Assembly: GCA_009731375.1 (NCBI GenBank) | Contig: BJOX01000122.1 | Location: 883,119 to 947,118 of the forward strand | Reading direction: 5' to 3' | Length of the DNA: 64,000 nucleotides | Source: Paulinella micropora | Taxonomy: Eukaryota; Cercozoa; Imbricatea; Euglyphida | In this document: one piece after another, positions 24,827 through 35,781 of the stretch | Numbering within the stretch: position 1 is the stretch's first letter | How the letters are laid out: the number at the start of each line of letters is the position of its first letter | Program-made: the position numbers and the translations under genes | The notes under the pieces: generated by a model | The model's input: only the letters and a program-made list of their open reading frames with translations | Told to the model about the DNA's origin: nothing | The model's database searches: none

Positions 24827-25106
24827 AATATCTATCGATATCTAGACCATGGAAGCTAGATCACACAATTCTACGTACATACGTAATCATAACATACATG
24901 CGCATATATACACATACGTACAGCAAGATGTATGTATGCAAGTATATATGTACGAAATGCATCAAAATTCTAGGTATTTACGTATGTATGTGTATACATG
25001 CTTATATACTCAATCTGCACACTCACTCACTCACTCACTCACTCACAATCACAGTAACTCACCCACTCACTCACAATCACAGTAACTCACTCACTCATTC
25101 ACTCTT

Positions 25107-25141
<35 letters not shown>

Positions 25142-25205
25142 AACACACACACACGCATAAACACACACACGTAAACACACAAACACACACACTCACACAC
25201 ACTAG
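24354..25205. repeat. ATCT, CT, TA and CA arrays with short unique islets
   Basis: Mostly microsatellite. Two islets share CCATGGAAGCT (near 24374 and 24848) and a third (24600-24637) is unique. They may be further multiplied exon edges but are too short to judge. CACT and CA repeats run up to the AG before 25206. Confidence 0.85.
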
Positions 25206-25398
25206 GGCAAGCGATGTCAGGAGATGCGTGGATATCCTCCGCCAGCAGCTGGCGACACTTGCCCCCTCCTCCCCTGCAGTCCAGAGACAAAGCATTCTCT
25301 CCAAGAACAAGAACCAGTCGGAGTTGGACACGCAGACGCGAGACCGTGGGAAAACACCACGTAGCCAAGCTAACCCCGTGCGGTTTGAAGACGAGTAA
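25206..25398 (+). CDS. Candidate host exon, partly duplicated downstream
   Basis: After ACTAG an open frame of about 63 codons reads SDVRRCVDILRQQL and continues Ser/Gln/Asn-rich to a TAA. It has no recognisable domain. Its 3' half (from CAGTCGGAGTTGGACACGCA) has a diverged copy near 25580-25672 in which the frame is broken. It could be the last exon of the PH-domain gene or a TE fragment. Confidence 0.4.
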
Positions 25399-25404
25399 AC
25401 GGGC

Positions 25405-26608
25405 CGGGGCATTGCGGTTAGTAGGATAGGAACTTTTCTAGCAACAGGTAGGATCACTTTTGGCACTAGGTAGGATATTTTCGGCAAAAGATAGGAGCGT
25501 TTCGGAAATACATATGAACTTTGCGGCAATAGACATCAGAGACTGCCTGAGACAAACACTTCACACCAAGAAAGAAATGCAGTCAGAGTTTGACGTGCAG
25601 AACCCGAGACCATGCTAAGACGCCTCATAGCCAGGCTAACCCTGCTCGGTGTGAAGATGAATAGGTATATATTGCCGATGTTCCAACCGGTTACCACCAT
25701 TTCCTATCTATTGCTGCAATATTCTTTCAATTCCAATCTATCGATCTCGTCCTGGCAAAATTCGAATTCATCCATGTCAATAGGTCGAAAAGTCATGCAT
25801 GCAAATTCGTGTCGTTAGCAGTTGTATTCGTGATTATTAATAACATAGTTCAAATTATATATTAATATATTGATCTATTAATATCATTCAAATTGGCAAT
25901 ATATGAATTACGATATTAATACTTGAATAAATTTATTCTGTTTTCACTGGATTCAAACTGATAAATATCGGCCCGGTGGCCCGGGAGAACAGTGACTTTT
26001 ACTTATTTAATCACTTTTTTTGTGACGCCAAATGTCCTGCGGGTAGTGCTTGCATGGAGTCAAGTCTGGTTGCTATTGCCGGGCCTTCCATGATTAGATG
26101 TGATCGGATCTTTCGATCACCGCATTACTCTTACTATGACCCTTAGGAGACGGGTAGATCTCTATAACGTATTCCTGTACGTTTCACCCATTCCGACTTT
26201 CGGAAAACTTCCGTAACCCCTATACTCTTGATCTGAATTGACCATCCTAACAGCAGAAGTTTCCTGTCTGACGCTAAAAGAACGCAACTGCAGCCTCGAG
26301 AAAATATTAATACTCAAACTTGAAACTCATTTTTTTGTTTTAGGTAATAGTCCTTTACATATCCGCTCGCTACGCACTTGATGACTCATGCCACATGTAC
26401 TTGTATTTCTTCAAGTTACCATCATTGCCGGACAACACTAAATAAAACTGAGTATCCATGATGATGTGTAACACTATGCACTCTCCTGAGGCCCAATCCC
26501 TGTCGTGTCTGTTTTTAGAACTATGATCCAACTCTCTTATCTTAGCCGCTAGATTACATTCTCACAGCTTCTCCTGCTAATCTTTTTCTATGATTGTGAG
26601 GGCCATCC
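25405..26608. other. AT-rich DNA, no gene seen
   Basis: About 1.2 kb of AT-rich unique sequence. If the copia element were complete, its integrase, reverse transcriptase and 3' LTR would lie in this direction, but I recognise none of them, so the element is truncated or decayed here. Confidence 0.6.
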
Positions 26609-27519
26609 CTATGCTTTAGCTAACCTCTCCATCGCTGCACCGCCTCTATGTAATGACATACGGTGAAGTATAACGAAACGGATGTTCTTGCTTGCATCAG
26701 GACTGACAACAGGTAAAAGGGTATGAGTAATGGTATGTGTTGTCATCCACTTTCTCTCCAAGTTCAGTGTCGCATTCATACGCATACGGCACATAGTTAC
26801 AACCATGGTCACATCCCCATCCGCACACACACGCAGATACATATCCACAAAATGGGTGTCTGTGATCATAGCGGTTGGTGCGGTGAATTGTTGCTTGGGT
26901 ATTGAGGTGGCACTGTGGTTTATGTGCTTCTTCTTTCGACTCTTCAGTTAGCAAGCTTCTTCGCCGTACTGCCAACCTGCTTTCCTGTGTGTGTGGGTCA
27001 AAGATGAGATTAGGGTCTAGTTGTTTAATGCCGGGCTTGTCCCAGACATATATGTTGTTTTGGGCTCTGCGACCTTGCGCAGGTATTGCTCCCTTATCTA
27101 CTGGAATGGGTTTGTCTAGCAAAATGCCGGATTTGTCCATTCTGATGTAGCACTGCGTTCCCAGATTTATCCCAAGTAGCAGTAGATATCAGAGTATAAG
27201 GCAGATCTGGGTTGTAAACCGCATTTTTCGCAACTACGTCTATCTTCTCTCCAACTCCCGCTAACTGAACTGACATCTTCCCTTTCAGAGATGTAGTTAT
27301 GATACTGTTAGCTGTCCTGAACTTAGACTGTCCTTTCACTAAATTAGTGAAGAGCTCTTTGTTGGGTGATATGTTCGTGCTACAAGCACTATTGTCTACT
27401 ATGCTATCTCTAGACAAGTTGAGCATAGCATGGGCATTGTGCATGATACTACCACCTACATCTCCTTCCTCTTCTTCCTCTTCAGCTCCCGGCTCTTTAA
27501 TAGGGCTTGGTCTGGGCAT
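26609..27519 (-). pseudogene. Ty1/copia pol fragment: protease and pre-integrase
   Basis: On the minus strand a copia-type aspartic protease is readable from 27519: IVDNSACSTNISPNKELF (the usual D-S/T-G is altered to DNSACS), then VYNPDLPYTLISTATWDKSG, the family hallmark. The frame changes near 27130-27170 and goes on as AQNNIYVWDKPG, then changes again. Near 26620-26680 a stretch resembles the GAG-pre-integrase motif (HR.SLHRGGAAMERLAKA). No integrase, reverse transcriptase or RNase H follows. The fragment is a decayed copy and continues the gag half at 46.8-47.7 kb. Confidence 0.75.
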
Positions 27520-27685
27520 TGGACCTAAGGTCTTTTGAAAATACGGGTGCGAATTCGTGTAAGTTAGGTAAGGAAAACCTATTGTGAACTGGGTACTTTC
27601 TTAGGTTTGTGCTTAGAGCTAGATCTATCAGAAGAGCTGTCTTTGTGAGTGGGCTTTCTAGGTCTCTGTCGACTTAGGCTTAACT
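27520..27685 (-). pseudogene. copia gag-pol linker up to the break
   Basis: A basic Ser/Lys-rich stretch (RQRPRKPTHKDSSSDR, then SSSKHKPKK) in the minus frame upstream of the protease. In copia elements this is the position between the gag zinc knuckle and the protease. It ends at the edge of the GC-rich block. Confidence 0.55.
27681..27685. repeat. Candidate target-site duplication, left (TAACT)
   Basis: TAACT lies at the exact change from copia-like to GC-rich sequence. The same five bases stand at the right edge (46729-46733). A 5-bp match could also occur by chance. Confidence 0.45.
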
Positions 27686-28139
27686 CGTCCAGTCCAAGCT
27701 GCAGGCGTACTTGGACGCGCTGCGAGTCAGGTCGGCGCAACGCCTGGCCGCGCCAGCCGACCAGTTCGTGCTGGTCCAGTGGGTCGGCACCGCGCCCGAG
27801 CGCACCGAGGGCTACGAGCCTGCCGGCCGCGAGTACTGGGGGCCCTGGTACGACCGCAACTGGGCCTGGCTGCCGGTCGCGTTGCTGCAGAAGGAGTACA
27901 ACCGCGCGGACTGGACCGTGACCTACGACTTGCTGACCCACCGCCTGGGCGTGCACGGCGAGTTTGCCCTGTACCTGCCCCCGGCCGTGGTGGCCGAGGT
28001 CCGCAGCCAGGCCCGCGTCGTCGTCGTCGCGCCGCCCGCCGCTCTGCCCGCCACTCCCGCGCCGGGCGCCGGCCAGAAAGGGGGCGGGCGGGGCGCCCAG
28101 AAGAAAGGGGCTAAGCGTGGCGCGGCGGGCGCGTCCTGA
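27684..28139 (+). CDS. 5'-truncated orphan ORF at the block edge
   Basis: An open frame of about 151 codons begins directly at the left junction (the TAA before it is part of the junction sequence) and has no ATG in its N-terminal part. It reads as a compact domain rich in Trp and Tyr (VLVQWVG, EYWGPWYDRNWAWLPV) followed by a low-complexity Ala/Pro/Gly tail and a basic end (KKGAKRG). The missing start at the edge suggests the gene was cut when the block was formed. I do not recognise the family. An AATAAA lies about 160 bp downstream of the stop. Confidence 0.5.
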   Translation, partial: LVQSKLQAYLDALRVRSAQRLAAPADQFVLVQWVGTAPERTEGYEPAGREYWGPWYDRNWAWLPVALLQKEYNRADWTVTYDLLTHRLGVHGEFALYLPPAVVAEVRSQARVVVVAPPAALPATPAPGAGQKGGGRGAQKKGAKRGAAGAS

Positions 28140-28612
28140 GTCCCCCTTCCTCTGCGTCGGCTGCTTGGGCGTCGCTGCGCCTGGTTGATCGTCCGGTACT
28201 GCCGGCTGGGGGCAGGGGTGCCCCCCCCTCTAGGCCGCACCCTCTCCCCCCTCTCTCTCTCACACGGCCGCACGCGGGCTGGTTAAGCAAGAGCCTCTGT
28301 AATAAAGAAATACTTCCCTAGGACGAGGCAGCCGNNNNNNNNNNCTGCAGCCTGCCCTGGCGGTCAGGGGCAACTAGCCAGGGAAAGAGAACTAGCCGGT
28401 TAGCCATACTGGGGGGCCAGACTGTACAACCCCTGCCTTTTGCCTGCCGGCCGTCCCTTTCCCCCCCCTCTGGGGGTGTGGCCGTGCCGGTGTGCCGGCC
28501 GTCCCTTTTCCCCTCTTGGTGTGTGGCCGTGCCGGTGTGCCTCACGCCGCTCGGGGTCCGCTCGGGGGTCCGCGCGGGTCCGTGCAGATTCCGCTCGGGG
28601 GTCCGCTCGGGG
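28140..28612. other. Intergenic, gap and small tandem repeats
   Basis: Contains AATAAA near 28301, a 10-base gap (28335-28344), two copies of a ~50-bp unit (from about 28448 and 28494, GCCGTGCCGGTGTGCC) and short GCTCGGGGTCC repeats just after the RPB1 stop. No gene seen. Confidence 0.7.
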
Positions 28613-31600
28613 TCAGTCGCACGGCCGGAGCCGGATGAAGGCGTCCCCCAGGGGGGGTGGCCGGCCACTAAAAAAACTCCAGTAGGATGACTCGCCGAGG
28701 AAGGTGCGGCCGTTGCGTTCGAAGAGTGACTTCTCGAACGGGTCCCGCTCCAGCTTCTCGTAGCCGCTGCGGCTGACGGGCAGCAGCGTGCCCGTGTGCG
28801 TCATCACGCGCGACAGTGTTTCGGTGTGCAGCTGGTTGAGGCCCCCGATGCCCGCCAGGGACCGGCCCAGCTCGTAGCGCAGGCACAGCGCCGCCGCCTC
28901 GATGCCGAGCAGCTGGTACGCGAGGGAGGGGTCGCTGAACTCGACGGTCTCGGGCACCCACTCCGGGCGAGCGAGCAGCTTGCGCAGCCGCTCCAGGCTG
29001 ACCTGGCCCGGCTGCAGCGCCAGGCTGAGCACGGACGACGCCCGGTCGTAGCTGGCCTTGGCGACGCCGGTCGCGGGCCAGCAGGCGGCCAGGGCCCGGC
29101 GCAGGGCCGACGTACAGAACAGCTCGGTGCTGTTGTACTGGTACGTGCTGGCGCGCACCCGGCGGGTCGTGGGCGGCCGCTTCGGGGACCCACCGCCACC
29201 GGCGGCGGGGGCCGGCGGCCGCTTCGGGGACCCGTCGTCCCCGGCGGCGGGCCGGACCAAGCGGGCGAACAGGTACAGGCGGGCGTGGGGGTGCACGGCG
29301 TCCCCGGCGGGGGCCTCGACCCAGGCCGACAGCGCCGGGAAGGCGGGCAACTGGGCGCGGACGGCCGCGACCACCAGGCGGTGGGTCAGCCCGCGCCGGG
29401 CGCAGGCCTCGCCGTCCAGCTCGAGGACACAGCCCTCCGCCGACACCGGGGCGCCGCTGCCGCCCCCCCCGCCGGCGGCGCACGCGCCCCCCGCCGGCGG
29501 CGCACGCGCCCCCCGCCGGCGGCGCACGCGCCCCCCGCCGGCGTCCAGGTCCCGGTCCTGCTGGTACAGCCAGAGCGCCCGCCCGCGCGTGGCGGCCTGC
29601 GCCTGGGCCGCGCGCAGCTCCTGGTGGTAGTCCCGGAAGCCGTGCAGCTCGAGGCAGAGCTCGTACGGTTCGAGCTGCTCAAAGAGGTTGACGAACTCGG
29701 CGGGCGCGCTGCCGCTGTGCAGGGCGGGCAGAGCTCGATCTCGGGCAACGAGCGCACCCGGCCGAACACGAAGTAGTCCCGCTGCTTCGGCTGCAGCCTG
29801 GTCAGGGCCAGGATGCGCGGGAGGCCCTCGGTGGACCGCATGACGCTGCTGGCCTTGTGCCGGGTGTTGAGCGTGAGCTGGGTGCCCAGGTGGCCGTACG
29901 ACGAGGCGGCCNNNNNNNNNNGGAGGAGGCGGCCAGGCCCCCCACGGAGTGGGCAAGTGCAGCAGCGAGCGCCCGCAGCAGTACAGGACCTGCTTGAGCA
30001 GTGCCTCCAATAGGCCGAGCGACAGGGCGTAGACGCCGGCCGCGCGGTGGGCCGTGAGCTCCGACGAGACGTACGCCTGCGGGCTGGACCAGGCGTCCTC
30101 GTCCGGCGATTGCAGCAGGGCCAGGACGGCGCGCTCCACGAGCTCGTGGGCCCGGGCGGCCTCGCGCTCCGGTTCGAGCGGTGCCTCCCGTGCCAGCGCC
30201 GGGTAGCCCCGGCGCACCCGGCACACCAGCTCCGGCAGGCCAAAGGGCGCCTGCGGGGCCCAGGCCGCGTCCGGGCGGACGAGCGCCGCCCGCCAGCGCA
30301 GGCGGGCGAACAGGGCGACGGAGCGCCGCACGCGCTCCTCCTCGGCCGGCCGGACGCCCAGCTCTGTCTGGACCACGGCCCACAGGTCTCGGCAGTGGCC
30401 GCACGCGCCCGTGGCCACCGGCGCCCCGGCGGGCGGGGGGCGCTCGAGGCACAGCGGGAGCAGCGGGTGCCGGCCGCAGGGCCTAGCGCGCTGCTGGTGC
30501 TGCTGCTGCAGGAGGTCGGCGAGCCGTGACTCGACCGGGCGCCAGTGGAGCCCGTCCTGCAGCCGGCCGGGGAAGTCGATGACGCAGTCCCGTCCGCGCA
30601 CCAGCAGGCCCGGGGGCGCCAGGTAAGCGCCCTGCAGCACAAAGTTGAGGGTGTGCTGGAAGTAGCCCGTGGTGGCCACTGTCCGCACGTTCTGGCCCAC
30701 GACCTCACGCGACGCGGCCATGTGCCAGCCGAAGCTGCGCAGCGACAGCCCGGCCAGGAAGGACTCGCGCACGAAGCCGCTGTCGTCGGGCGCGCCGGGG
30801 CGCGAGTAGGCGCTGCGCCGGCCGCCGACGCTCGGCTCGATCAGGGAGCCGGCGTACAGGTGCAGGCCGGCCTGGAGCTGCAACTGCTGCACGTCCTCGA
30901 GGGAGCCCTTGGCGCCCGACACGATGCTGGACATGATCCCGCGCGTGTGCGGCGCGGCCAGCCAGGCCCGCTGGTGTTCTTGCTGGCTGCACTGGGCGAG
31001 CAGGTCGCGCTCGGCGCCCAGGTCCGCCGCCAGCAAACCGGCCAGGCGCCGCTCACGGCGTACCCAGCCCGGCCGGCGGCCGGGGGCAGGGGCGGGGCAC
31101 GCCCGGCGCCGGGGGCGGGGCCGGGGCCGGGGCCGCCGCCGCCGGGGCCGGGGGGCCGGGGCCGCCGCCGCCGGGGCCGGGGGGCCGCCCCAGCGCCGGG
31201 GGGGGCGGCAGCTCCGCCGCGGGGCGCGGGGCCAGGTCCGCCAGCGACAGCGTGAGGGCGCGGCGGCGGTTCAGCCAGGCCACGAACACGCTGACGCAGT
31301 CGAGGAAGAAAGCCGCCCACTGGGGGGCGTAGTCGCTGTACAGGAGCTTGACGAGGCTGTCGCTGCCCTGGCCCAGGGGCGGCGCGGGGGGGCCCAGCGG
31401 CCCCGGCTCGCCCCCCCGGCCCAACGCCAGCGCGTGGCGGGCCTGCGCCTGGCTCACGAAGGACAGGGGCAGGAACCAGCCCAGCACGTCCCACGCGGTG
31501 CAGCCGTCGCCCGGCTGCCCCGGGCCCGCGCGCAGGTAGCCGGGGGGCGCCGGCACGTGCCGCTCCAGCTGCGCGCGCAGGGACAGGACGTCGGCCGGGC

Positions 31601-34505
31601 CGAAGGTGTCGGGCCCCCGGAGCGCGCCCGCCAGGACGTTGAGGTTGTCGAGGGCGAGCTTGGCCACGTTCTCGGACGCGGCGCGCGTCACAATGTGCTG
31701 GCAGGAGCCGATGGCCTCGTCCGCCGACCAGCCGTCCAGGGGGTCCTGCAGCGCCACCAGCGTGATGACGTCCCCGTCGTTGTCGCCGTTGAAGGGGATC
31801 TCTTCGATCGGGTTGAGCGCCAGGCAGAAGTGCTGCGGGGCAAACTCTGGCCGGTCCACCGCGAGCCGCCGCGCGTGCAGGCGGGACAGCGCCGCCAGGC
31901 ACGAGGGGGGCTCGCTGAAGAGGTCGGTGCGGGGCACGAGGACCGAGAACACGCGCGCGCTCTGCGGCGACAGCGTGGGCTGGCGGTTGAGGAGGACCTT
32001 GCTGCCCTGCGTGAGGCTCATCTCCAGCACGCCCACATGGAGGAAGTCCGAGTACGGCCGCGCGCCCCCCCGGCCCGCGCCGGCGGCGGCCAGCTCGTCG
32101 AGAAGGAGCGGGGGGCAGAAGGCCAGGGGGTTGAACACGGAGCCGCGCTGGGGGGCTTGCGCCCACGCCGCCCGCTGCGCGCCCCGCGGCCGCCGCCACA
32201 GCAGGCCCAGCGCGGGGTACACGTCCCGTACACGAGGTCGGGGTTGCGCTCCCGCAGGGCCACGGCCTCTGCCGCCCGGCCCTCGTCGCGCAGCCGGGCC
32301 ACGCCGGATCAGGTCGGCCCGGGCGCGCACCGACTCCACGTTCTGCGCCGTGACGCGCACACACTCGAACTGCATGCGCAGGAAGCCCCAGCCCACCATG
32401 ACGTGCCCCACCGGGACGGTGGCGACGCCGATCAGGACCCCGCGGCCGGAGCAGTTGAGGCGCTTGCCGAGGCCGTTCTTGCGGAACTCGCCGTCCTTGC
32501 GGCTCAGGAGCTCGCTGAGGCTGCGGAGCCCCTCGGGCGGCCGCAGCGCGGGCGGGACCGTGGGCGGGGCCGCGGCCGCCGAGTGGGGCGCCGGGGGGTG
32601 CACGGGCGCGTGGCTCGTGAGGCCCGCACACCAGCAGTTGTAGGCGGCGGTCAGCGTGCGGAGGTACTCGGTCGTCAGCACGCAGCCCGGCCCCTGCTGC
32701 CACAGCGCGCCCGCCTCGAGCGCCAGCGGGGCGCCGGGCGCGGCCCGGGCGGGGTTGCCCCACGCCCGCCCCCCCAGGTGCCGCTCCAGCGCCAGCCGGA
32801 GCTCCCAGGCGCAGCGCAGCAGGTCGGCGACGGCGTACGCGTTGTCGGCCAGCTCGTGGCCGTAGCTCAGCAGCACCTGGCGGCCGTCCACGCTCGCGTG
32901 CGTCACGGGCAGCAGCGCGCGCGAGGGGACCAGGCACGCGAAGCGGAAGAGGCGTTCGGGGTGCGCGGGCAGGCGGGCCCGCACCCAGGCGTCGGCCGGC
33001 GCCGCGGCGAGCCAGGCGCGCAGCGCCGCCGAGGGCACCTGCGCCCGGCCGCCGCCGGCCCGGGGGCAGCACCAGCCGCACAAGTTCTCGAGCGCCGCGC
33101 GGCCGGCGGAGCCGCGGAACTGGACCTCGGCCCACAGGCCACACAGCTTGACCAGGCGGGGCTGCGCGCAGCCGCAGCCGCCCGCCTCCACCGCACAGCG
33201 CACGACACCCCGCTTGCGGGCCAGGGCGCTGCCCAGGGCGCGGGACATGAGCGCCGCGCCCGGCGCGGCCACGGGGGCGGCCGAGCCCAGGCCCCGGACC
33301 GGCGGCGCCGGCGGCAGCCCCCGCGCGGCCTCCTCGCGCCGCACAAAGTCGCGCAGCGTAGCGCGGCAGCCACCGAGGACCGCGAGCCGGGCCCGGCAGG
33401 CCACGAGCTGCTCCTTCAGCCCGGCCGCCGACTGCAGCTCCGCCGCCAGCGCCGGGGGCAGCTCGCGGCCCAGCCCGCGCGGCAGCCGGCGGGTCACGCC
33501 CGCGTGCGCCAGCTTCTGCAGGCGCTGCAGCAGCGCCTCGGCCAGGGACGCCTCACGCAGGCTCAGGCACGCCGCCGCGGCCAGCGAGAACGGCTGCCCG
33601 GCCGCGCAGGCGAGCGCGCGCCACACCTGCTGCAGCCTGGCCAGCAGCACGCCCCCCAGCAGTACGTCCGTGCGCTGTCGCTGGGCGGCGGCGTGCGACA
33701 GCTTGTTGCGGTGGTGCTGCTGCGCCAGCAGCCCGTTCCAGCGCTCGCGGACCCGGGCCAGAACGGCCCCCCAGGCCTCCAGCGCCGCCGCCGGGCCGGG
33801 CCACGCGCCGCCCACGGCGGCGGCCGCCCCCGCCGCCCCCTCGGCAGTCAGCAGCCACGAGCGCCGGCTCGTGTCGGCCGCCGCGGGGCAGGCCAGCAGG
33901 TCCGGGCCCGCGGCCGCGGGCTCGTCCCCGGCGCAGGCCTGCCAGTCGCCCCACCTGGCGGCCCAGGCCACCTCGTCCTGCCCGCTGGCGTGGCCGGGCG
34001 CGTGGGCGACCTGGAGCTGCAGCTGGGCCAGCCCCGTCACCCGGTCCAGGGACTCGACGAGCGCGCGCTGCTGCTCCTGGCTCAGGACGGCCCGGCCGTC
34101 GGCCACGCAGGCCGCCGGCCCCGCCTCCTCCTTGGCCAGCACCGCCGTGTCCCACAAGAAGGCCCCGCATTGCTTACACACCAGGGACAGGGCCAGCGAC
34201 GCCTGCTTTTCGAACTGGGGGAGCAGCCACGGCTCCGGTACCTCGAGGTGGAAGGAGTGGTAGGTGCAGGCCAGCAGGTCTTGCTCGCACAAGGAGCAGC
34301 ACTTGGTGGCGCTGTCGGGCGTCAGCACGGGGTCGTGGTACGTGAACTTGGCCTGGTTCTCCTCGGTGCCGAGCCCCGACAGCCAGCCGGCCGACACGTC
34401 CCGCACGTCCAGGTCCGTGGCTAGCTCGGCTGCCAGGCTGAGCACGTAATGGTCGTCGCCGTCCGCCGGGCAGGGCGCGCGCACCTCCTGGACTGCTTGC
34501 CACAT
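28613..34505 (-). CDS. Divergent DNA-directed RNA polymerase largest subunit (RPB1-like), frame-broken
   Basis: The catalytic subunit of a multi-subunit RNA polymerase. From the ATG at 34505: an N-terminal zinc region (CCSLC...C.YH.FH, about residues 69-85, then CKQC); GKRLNCSGRGV; LNRQPTLSPQSARVFSVL (about 838); the active-site loop NGDNDGD (906-912; NADFDGD in other enzymes) with all three Asp. After a Gly/Pro-rich linker (about 31050-31200): SGAKGS (about 30905), SGFVRESFLAGL and the trigger-loop region with its His (about 30700-30770), GTQLTLNTRH (about 29860), and C-terminal LSRVMTHTGTLLPVSRSGY (about 28780). The frame changes in the linker, at a 10-base gap (29912-29921), near 29720 and probably at a compensating pair near 32305 and 32225. 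Order and spacing match RPB1, so this is one gene. Whether it is decayed or mis-assembled is open. Confidence 0.87.
29160..29545 (-). repeat. Two internal tandem duplications in RPB1
   Basis: A ~45-bp unit (GGCCGCTTCGGGGACCC, from about 29175 and 29217) and a ~27-bp unit (GCCGGCGGCGCACGCGCCCC, three to four copies, about 29467-29540) lie within the C-terminal third. They add Pro/Gly/Arg-rich insertions between conserved regions. Confidence 0.75.
31050..31205 (-). repeat. Gly/Pro-coding GC repeat inside RPB1
   Basis: Near-perfect repeats of GGGGCCGCCGCCGCCGGGGC type fall between the funnel-region sequence and the SGAKGS motif of RPB1. The frame changes here. Polymerase slippage or misassembly at this repeat is the simplest cause of the break. 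Confidence 0.8.
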
Positions 34506-34797
34506 GCGGCCGGGGCTGACCCCACAGCCGCTTCGTCTCTGCTCGGCGTGGCAATGTGGCCAGCCCAGAGAGAGCGGGAGGAGGCCGGCTCTTCTCCCCT
34601 GGCTGGGGGGAAAGGAGGACGCTCTCTTCTCTCTCCTCTCTCTGTCTTCGGAGAGGGAGAGTGCAGGGGGGAAGGGGGACGGCAGGGGGAGGGTACCAAT
34701 CCCCGCCGCGCTCGCTTTCCCTGCCGTCCAGGCCGTCCCCTCCCTCTACGACGCGCGCTCCCGGCCATGACCGGCAGCTAAACCAACAAAGGAAAGC
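34506..34797. promoter_or_regulatory. Divergent intergenic region between RPB1 and an LRR gene
   Basis: Starts of RPB1 (minus) and of the LRR gene (plus) are 292 bp apart, so both promoters should lie here. A CT-rich stretch (34615-34660) is the only feature seen. No TATA-like box stands out. Confidence 0.45.
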
Positions 34798-35781
34798 ATG
34801 GCGGACCGACCTACCCTGGGGTTCCCGGCCGGGGCCTGGCCCCAGGTCATGAACTATCTGGGCTGGCACCCCGAGCTAGGGGCCGTGAGCCCCGAGCTGC
34901 ACGGATTCCTGGACAGGCCGGCAGCCTGGGCGCGCTTCCGCTGTACCGAGCTCGACCTAAGCAGTCCTGCCCGGGCTACGGCCTTCCAGGCCTGGCTGGG
35001 CCAGGCCTGGAGCCAGGCCAAGGTCCAGGTAGGGACCCTGGTGTTGGCCATAGAGTTGCTGAGCGCCCGGGGCGGGGCCTGGGCCAGCCTGGCCGTGGAC
35101 GGGCTGTGGCTAACGGGGCCGAAGGACCTCACGCACGAACGCGGCCAGCTCCTGGTGGAGCTCTGGCCTAAGCTAACAATCGAGACTGGCCTCGGCGTCG
35201 GGGACTTTACACTGCAGGGCCTCGCGCGGATGCAGTCCCTAGAGGAGCTGTCTCTTCGCGATTGTTCTGAGGTCAAGGGAGAGCAGCCCTTACCAAACCT
35301 GCCGCTGCTGCGAAAGCTCGACCTTAGCGGGTGTTACGAGCTCCGGAGCGACGGGCTGTTGTTGGATCTGAACCTGCCCGCGCTGCTGGAGCTGGACTTG
35401 CGTTTGTGCTTGAACCTCAGCTCGCTGGTCATTGTACCAACGCTGCTCCACCTGCGGAGACTCTGCCTCGCTGATTCTACAGAGCTGCCCGAACTGCCGT
35501 CCTTGGCTTGGCTGCACGACCGGGTGGACCTGGAGGAACTCAGCCTCGCCGGCTGGGAACAGCTCACGGACGACGGACTGGCGTGCTTGCAGGGACTGCC
35601 GAACCTACGAAAACTCAACCTCCGCGGCTGTACGAAAATCACGGACCCGGGAGTGAGTTCCCTCGTCCAGCGCCTGCCGAGTCTAAGAGAACTCGACCTC
35701 GAGGGCTGTACCGAGCTCACTGAGCTAGGGATACAGGCGCTACGAGAGTCTAGGCCGCTTGTCCTAATAACGACCGAATGA
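34798..35781 (+). CDS. F-box-like leucine-rich-repeat protein (327 aa)
   Basis: ATG at 34798. The N-terminus (FPAGAWPQVMNYLG...) resembles a degenerate F-box. From about residue 140 come cysteine-containing leucine-rich repeats of the F-box/LRR type: LEELSLRDC, LRKLDLSGCYEL, LLELDLRLCLNL, LRRLCLADSTEL, LEELSLAGWEQLTDDGLACL, LRKLNLRGCTKITDPGV, LRELDLEGCTELTELGI. Such proteins normally recruit targets to an SCF ubiquitin ligase, and large DNA viruses often encode families of them. The frame is unbroken. It is transcribed away from RPB1. Stop TGA is followed by TGAATGAATGAATGA repeats. Function in the virus is inferred. Confidence 0.8.
   Translation: MADRPTLGFPAGAWPQVMNYLGWHPELGAVSPELHGFLDRPAAWARFRCTELDLSSPARATAFQAWLGQAWSQAKVQVGTLVLAIELLSARGGAWASLAVDGLWLTGPKDLTHERGQLLVELWPKLTIETGLGVGDFTLQGLARMQSLEELSLRDCSEVKGEQPLPNLPLLRKLDLSGCYELRSDGLLLDLNLPALLELDLRLCLNLSSLVIVPTLLHLRRLCLADSTELPELPSLAWLHDRVDLEELSLAGWEQLTDDGLACLQGLPNLRKLNLRGCTKITDPGVSSLVQRLPSLRELDLEGCTELTELGIQALRESRPLVLITTE

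Noticed and set aside
30909-34424. 1171-codon plus-strand frame antisense to RPB1
   Set aside because: Low-complexity Arg/Ala/Gly sequence caused by the very high GC content. The minus strand carries recognisable RPB1 motifs over the same bases.
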